Below, in pieces: positions 61,195 through 64,000 of a stretch of DNA of 64,000 nucleotides (the first letter of the stretch is position 1; each line of letters starts with the position of its first letter). Origin of the DNA: JAICXG01 sp963801255 (lineage in GTDB: Bacteria > Verrucomicrobiota > Verrucomicrobiia > Chthoniobacterales > UBA10450); NCBI GenBank assembly GCA_963801255.1, contig CAWDEC010000008.1, positions 310,001 through 374,000 on the forward strand. The letters run 5' to 3'. Made by a program: the position numbers and the translations under genes. The notes below the pieces were generated by a model, which had not been told where the DNA came from, searched no databases, and saw only the letters and a list, made by a program, of their open reading frames with translations.

Positions 61195-61881
61195 CTACGG
61201 AATCACCAGGACCTGACCGGGCTTGAGATCGCTCGGTTTCGAGATCGCATCCGAGTTTGCCTCGAGGATACGGTGCCAGCCGGCGGAGTTGTGATAAAAC
61301 TTACGCGAGATGGAAGCAAGGGTGTCGCCGTCTTGCACGGTGTAGTGGCGCGGTTTTCCCGCCTTCTTTTCCCGATCGTTAGGCTTTTGCTTTGCATGCT
61401 CCTTTTCCTGCGCGGCCGCTAACTTTTGCGCCGCCCAACGTTCCCCGAGCTGTTGGCGAAGGCTTAGGTTTTCGTTGTTTAATCGCACCAGATCAGCGCG
61501 GGGAACCATCGAATCGTTCGTCAGATTGGTCATCAGAGCCAACTGGTCACGTTTCATAAAGCCCTTGACCTCCTCGGCGCGTTTGCCGGTCGGCTCCAAG
61601 GTAAGGAAGCGCTTGAAATGATGCATGGCGTTGAGCGGATCCTGCATCTTGTCGTCGTAAATGAGCGCAAGCTTGTAGTGGATCTCGGCCGAGCCAGCAG
61701 TTCCATCGAGCGCCTTCTCATAAAGATTGATCGCCTGCGCATAGTCGCCTTGAGCCGCCTTCGCATCCGCGTCGCTATTCAACTGCGCTTCGCGCGAGGT
61801 GATCATCCGATTGCAGCCGGTAAGGCCGCCTAACGACATCAACAAGACAAAGGTGAGCCGGCAAGTTCCTCGTCTAAACAT
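61195..61881 (-). CDS. LysM-domain lipoprotein with TPR-like segment
   Basis: 228 residues from the ATG at 61881. A lipobox signal peptide (LTFVLLMSLGGLTGC, Cys near residue 22) predicts a lipoprotein. Residues about 35-90 hold a TPR-like pair (GDYAQAINLYEKALDGTAGSAEIHYKLALIYDDKMQDPLNAMHHFKRFLTLEP). A Gln/Lys/Glu-rich coiled region (about 120-175) follows, and a C-terminal LysM (HYTVQDGDTLASISRKFYHNSAGWHRILEAN...LKPGQVLVIP) binds peptidoglycan. It starts 4 nt after the stop of the MoeB-rhodanese gene, so the two share a transcript. An envelope scaffold or lipoprotein role is likely. Confidence 0.85.
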   Translation of the reverse strand: MFRRGTCRLTFVLLMSLGGLTGCNRMITSREAQLNSDADAKAAQGDYAQAINLYEKALDGTAGSAEIHYKLALIYDDKMQDPLNAMHHFKRFLTLEPTGKRAEEVKGFMKRDQLALMTNLTNDSMVPRADLVRLNNENLSLRQQLGERWAAQKLAAAQEKEHAKQKPNDREKKAGKPRHYTVQDGDTLASISRKFYHNSAGWHRILEANSDAISKPSDLKPGQVLVIP

Positions 61882-61885
61882 CTCG

Positions 61886-63073
61886 CTAATAGCGCGGAAC
61901 ATTAGGATCGACTTCCTGCGACCAGGCATCGATTCCGCCGGCAACACTCGACACTCGCGGAAATCCCGCGCCACGCAGGAAGTCCGCCGCGCGGTCGCTC
62001 CGCATGCCGCTATGGCAAAAAACGAAAATCTCCTTTGTTCGATCCAATTCCCCAAGTCGCTGCGGTAAGTCGCCCAGGGGGATTAGCTTTGCACCCTCAA
62101 TGCGCGCCATCTCAAACTCAAAAGGTTCGCGCACGTCCAACAACATAAAAGGCTGACCGGATTCCATCCGTTCGTGTAATTCGCGCGCTGGGATTTGCGC
62201 TACGGCAGTCGTGAGATCGGGTGCACCGTGGCAAAAGCTTTCGTAGTCGATCAGCGCAGTGATTGAAGGATGATCGCCGCACACTGGGCACTCCGGATCA
62301 TGCCGCAGCTTGAATTCGCGAAACGTCATTTGCAGCGCGTCAAAGTGCACCATGCGTCCGATAAGCGGCTCACCGATCCCGAGGATCAACTTGAGCGCTT
62401 CCGTTGCCTGCAGCGTGCCGACAATGCCAGGCAGAACGCCGAGCACACCGGCCTCTGCGCAACTCGGCACCGCGCCTGGCGGCGGAGGTTCGGGAAACAG
62501 ACAGCGGTAACAGGGTCCGCTGAGATGCGGAGCGAAGACACTCGTTTGTCCGTCGAAGCGAAAGATTGACCCGTAGACATTCGGCTTCCGTGCAAAGACG
62601 CTGACATCGTTTGAGAGATAGCGGGTGGCGAAATTGTCGGTCCCATCGATGAGCAAGTCGTATTCGCTCAGGATTTCCTCTGCATTCTCGCTTGTGAAAC
62701 GGCAGGCGTGCATTTGCACTTTGAGATGAGGATTTATGCTCGTGAGCCGCTCTCGCGCCGATTCGGTTTTAGGCCGTCCGATATCGGCGGTTCCATGGAG
62801 AAGCTGGCGATGCAGATTTGAGAGTGCGACATGGTCGTCGTCCACGATCCCAAGCGTGCCGACACCCGCAGCCGCGAGATAAAGCGCCGCTGGCGAACCG
62901 AGGCCTCCGGCGCCAAGACATAGCACCCGCGCCGCTTTTAATTTTTCCTGACCCGCGCGACCGATCTCCGGCAGCATGATATGCCGCGAATAACGTCGTC
63001 GTTCTTCCTCACTCAGCTCGAGCGGGACGTCATTGCTAGGCAAAGCCGTCGCTATTTCTTGAGCAGGTCCCAT
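61886..63073 (-). CDS. moeB: MoeB/ThiF-type adenylyltransferase fused to a rhodanese domain
   Basis: 395 residues from the ATG at 63073. The longer frame upstream lacks homology and is not used. Residues about 25-265: RYSRHIMLPEIG, ATP-binding GAGGLGSPAALYLAAAGVGTLGIVDDDHVALSNLHRQ, LLIDGTDNFATRYLSND, and the Zn Cys pairs CYRC and CPVCG, with catalytic-site CAEAGVLGVLPGIVGTLQATEALK. Residues about 290-395 are a rhodanese domain (LLDVREPFEFEMARIEGAKLIPL; active Cys in VFCHSGMRS). Such fusions activate the C-terminus of sulfur-carrier proteins (MoaD/ThiS/CysO type) and load sulfur. Cytoplasmic. It overlaps the small gene upstream by 22 nt. Confidence 0.92.
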   Translation of the reverse strand: MGPAQEIATALPSNDVPLELSEEERRRYSRHIMLPEIGRAGQEKLKAARVLCLGAGGLGSPAALYLAAAGVGTLGIVDDDHVALSNLHRQLLHGTADIGRPKTESARERLTSINPHLKVQMHACRFTSENAEEILSEYDLLIDGTDNFATRYLSNDVSVFARKPNVYGSIFRFDGQTSVFAPHLSGPCYRCLFPEPPPPGAVPSCAEAGVLGVLPGIVGTLQATEALKLILGIGEPLIGRMVHFDALQMTFREFKLRHDPECPVCGDHPSITALIDYESFCHGAPDLTTAVAQIPARELHERMESGQPFMLLDVREPFEFEMARIEGAKLIPLGDLPQRLGELDRTKEIFVFCHSGMRSDRAADFLRGAGFPRVSSVAGGIDAWSQEVDPNVPRY

Positions 63074-63339
63074 TTGATTCCTACGATTCGCTGATCCGTA
63101 TAAGGCTTCAAGGATTTCGAAAATTGGAGATAAATGGCCCGTGGCCGTTCGACAAATCCGGCGCAGCCAAACTCCGTTCCGGTCTCCGAGCGCTGAATTG
63201 TCATTATGCGGTTCTGACGAATCTGCACTTGCAGATGGCGATCTTTCTTCGGCTCCTGCCAAAGGGTATAGACCTGCGGCTGACCGCACTTCGCGATCAC
63301 TTCGGTAAAGCGCGCCGTCTTTGTCTTCAGGACCTTCAT
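63052..63339 (-). CDS. Small conserved-looking cytoplasmic protein, function unknown
   Basis: 95 residues: MKVLKTKTARFTEVIAKCGQPQVYTLWQEPKKDRHLQVQIRQ, then RIMTIQRSETGTEFGCAGFVERPRAIYLQFSKSL and KWDLLKK. It looks like a small alpha+beta domain with two Cys. No signal peptide. The start ATG is at 63339 and the stop overlaps the moeB start by 22 nt, so it is probably the first gene of the operon with moeB and the LysM lipoprotein. I do not recognise the family. Confidence 0.65.
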   Translation of the reverse strand: MKVLKTKTARFTEVIAKCGQPQVYTLWQEPKKDRHLQVQIRQNRIMTIQRSETGTEFGCAGFVERPRAIYLQFSKSLKPYTDQRIVGIKWDLLKK

Positions 63340-63626
63340 CGTGCCGATGGTAGCCGAGCCCGGTCGAACGAGCCCAGCATCGATCGTGATTAATCCTCAT
63401 TCGTTCCTGGTTTCCGGCGAAGAAAAAAAGACCGCCAGAGGACTACGGCAAAGAGGATCAGACTACCGTTGCTGCATTCCTGCCCTGGCGGGATTCGTTA
63501 GTCCTCAGTCCATAGCCCCTGACGGAGCCTGAATTTCCCGCGAAGCGTCGCAGCACGCAATCGCTTTCTCCAAAAACACGACGTTGAATCGACCCGCGTC
63601 CTTTTCGGGTTGCGAATTGGCAGGCG

Positions 63627-64000
63627 TCAAGCGAGCTCGTGCTGCAAGCGAGCAAGCAGTTCCCTAATGGCGACTCGCTCCTGTCGCATGCTGTCGCGAT
63701 GCCGCAGCGTAACGGTGTCGAGTAGGGAGTCGTCGCGTTCGCCAAGCGACTCGAAGTCGATTGTGACACCAAACGGTGTCCCCGCTTCATCCTGCCGGCG
63801 GTAACGCCGGCCGATCGCGCCGCTCTCGTCGTAGAAAACGTTCATGTGCGGACGAAGGAGCGCCTGCACCTCGCGCGCCTTGGCGACGAGTTGTTCGTTG
63901 TTTTTCAGCAGCGGAAAAACGCCAACCTTGATCGGCGCAATCCGCGGATGAAAGCGCATCACGATGCGCGTTTCGCTTTTGCCTTTTTCGTCAGTGATAG
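63627..64000 (-). CDS. glyQS: Glycine--tRNA ligase (partial, C-terminal anticodon-binding domain)
   Basis: The frame stays open to the right window edge (…DEKGKSETRIVMRFHPRIAPIKVGVFPLLKNNEQLVAKAREV). Only the C-terminal ~124 residues are in the window. The APIKVGVFPLLKN, NVFYDESGAIGRRYRRQDEAGTPFGVTIDFESL and VTLRHRDSMRQERV segments match the HGTP-anticodon domain of the dimeric class II glycyl-tRNA synthetase. It charges tRNA-Gly. The catalytic domain and start are outside the window. Confidence 0.85.
   Translation of the reverse strand, partial: ITDEKGKSETRIVMRFHPRIAPIKVGVFPLLKNNEQLVAKAREVQALLRPHMNVFYDESGAIGRRYRRQDEAGTPFGVTIDFESLGERDDSLLDTVTLRHRDSMRQERVAIRELLARLQHELA

Noticed and set aside
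8151..61836. GTTAGGC words read as integron attC sites
   Set aside because: attC sites need paired, imperfectly palindromic boxes with cassette spacing and an integrase; these copies are single and lie within genes.
63074..63400. N-terminal extension of MoeB-rhodanese to 63400
   Set aside because: The extension shares no similarity with the family and overlaps the small gene at 63052-63339; ATG 63073 gives the normal protein.
1..64000. tRNA genes, rRNA, CRISPR arrays, transposases
   Set aside because: No cloverleaf-type T-arm sequences, spaced repeats or transposase motifs were found on reading both strands; small elements could still have been missed by eye.

Overview
This is a GC-rich bacterial window (about 57% GC by eye) with no rRNA, tRNA, CRISPR array, phage or transposase gene that I can see. 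The gene set suggests a free-living Gram-negative heterotroph, most likely from Verrucomicrobiota (Spartobacteria/Chthoniobacterales type). The pointers are very large secreted FecR-domain proteins with Thr-Pro linkers, many secreted HAF, Kelch and Vgb-type repeat proteins, GlgE, and type II NADH dehydrogenase. This lineage call is an inference from repertoire and was not tested by homology search.

Layout. 0-4.4 kb: a small membrane protein, a bacterial PH-domain protein, a secreted Vgb-like propeller, a decayed gene fragment and a secreted phosphoesterase with duplicated N-terminal domains. 4.4-10.1 kb: an EF-G paralogue, a frameshifted aspartyl protease, a CPBP membrane protease, a glyoxalase-fold protein and a family 2 glycosyltransferase. 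10.2-16.6 kb: a DUF3828-like secreted protein, a phospholipase D-like protein, Kelch and HAF-type secreted proteins, and gamma-glutamyltransferase. 16.7-24.7 kb: a DUF485/ActP acetate-symporter pair, a methyltransferase, an ammonium transporter and a peroxiredoxin (both carrying an apparent frameshift), and an MBL-fold protein. 24.9-36.8 kb: a secreted DinB-like protein, a three-gene patch (broken S8 peptidase, NPQPDPP-motif protein, Cys-rich protein), a HAF protein, an unassigned 927-residue protein, an S53 peptidase, a fatty-acid desaturase and a GH18-like secreted protein. 37.1-46.2 kb: a compact conserved block (GLYR-type dehydrogenase, YgfZ, a degenerate ABC ATPase, a winged-helix regulator, GlgE, YbeY, PanE-like reductase, NDH-2, ribosomal protein L35). 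46.3-60.1 kb: an outer-membrane beta-barrel protein followed by two giant paralogous FecR-domain surface proteins. 60.1-64 kb: an MBL hydrolase, a LysM lipoprotein, a MoeB/ThiF-rhodanese protein, a small conserved protein and the 3' end of glycyl-tRNA synthetase.

Main points from the hunt. (1) The 9-mer TCGTTAGGC/GCCTAACGA occurs 22 times by hand count, against about 0.5 expected, on both strands and mostly inside genes. This resembles a DNA-uptake-type signal or another genome-wide iterated word. (2) The barrel plus two FecR/Thr-Pro/beta-solenoid giants looks like a surface-display locus. (3) A subtilase remnant, a protein with a WFNPQPDPP motif and a Cys-rich protein form a possible uncharacterised module. 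(4) Several genes contain single-site frameshifts that can be repaired on paper, so the indels may be sequence errors. (5) The ABC ATPase has substitutions in three catalytic motifs at once.
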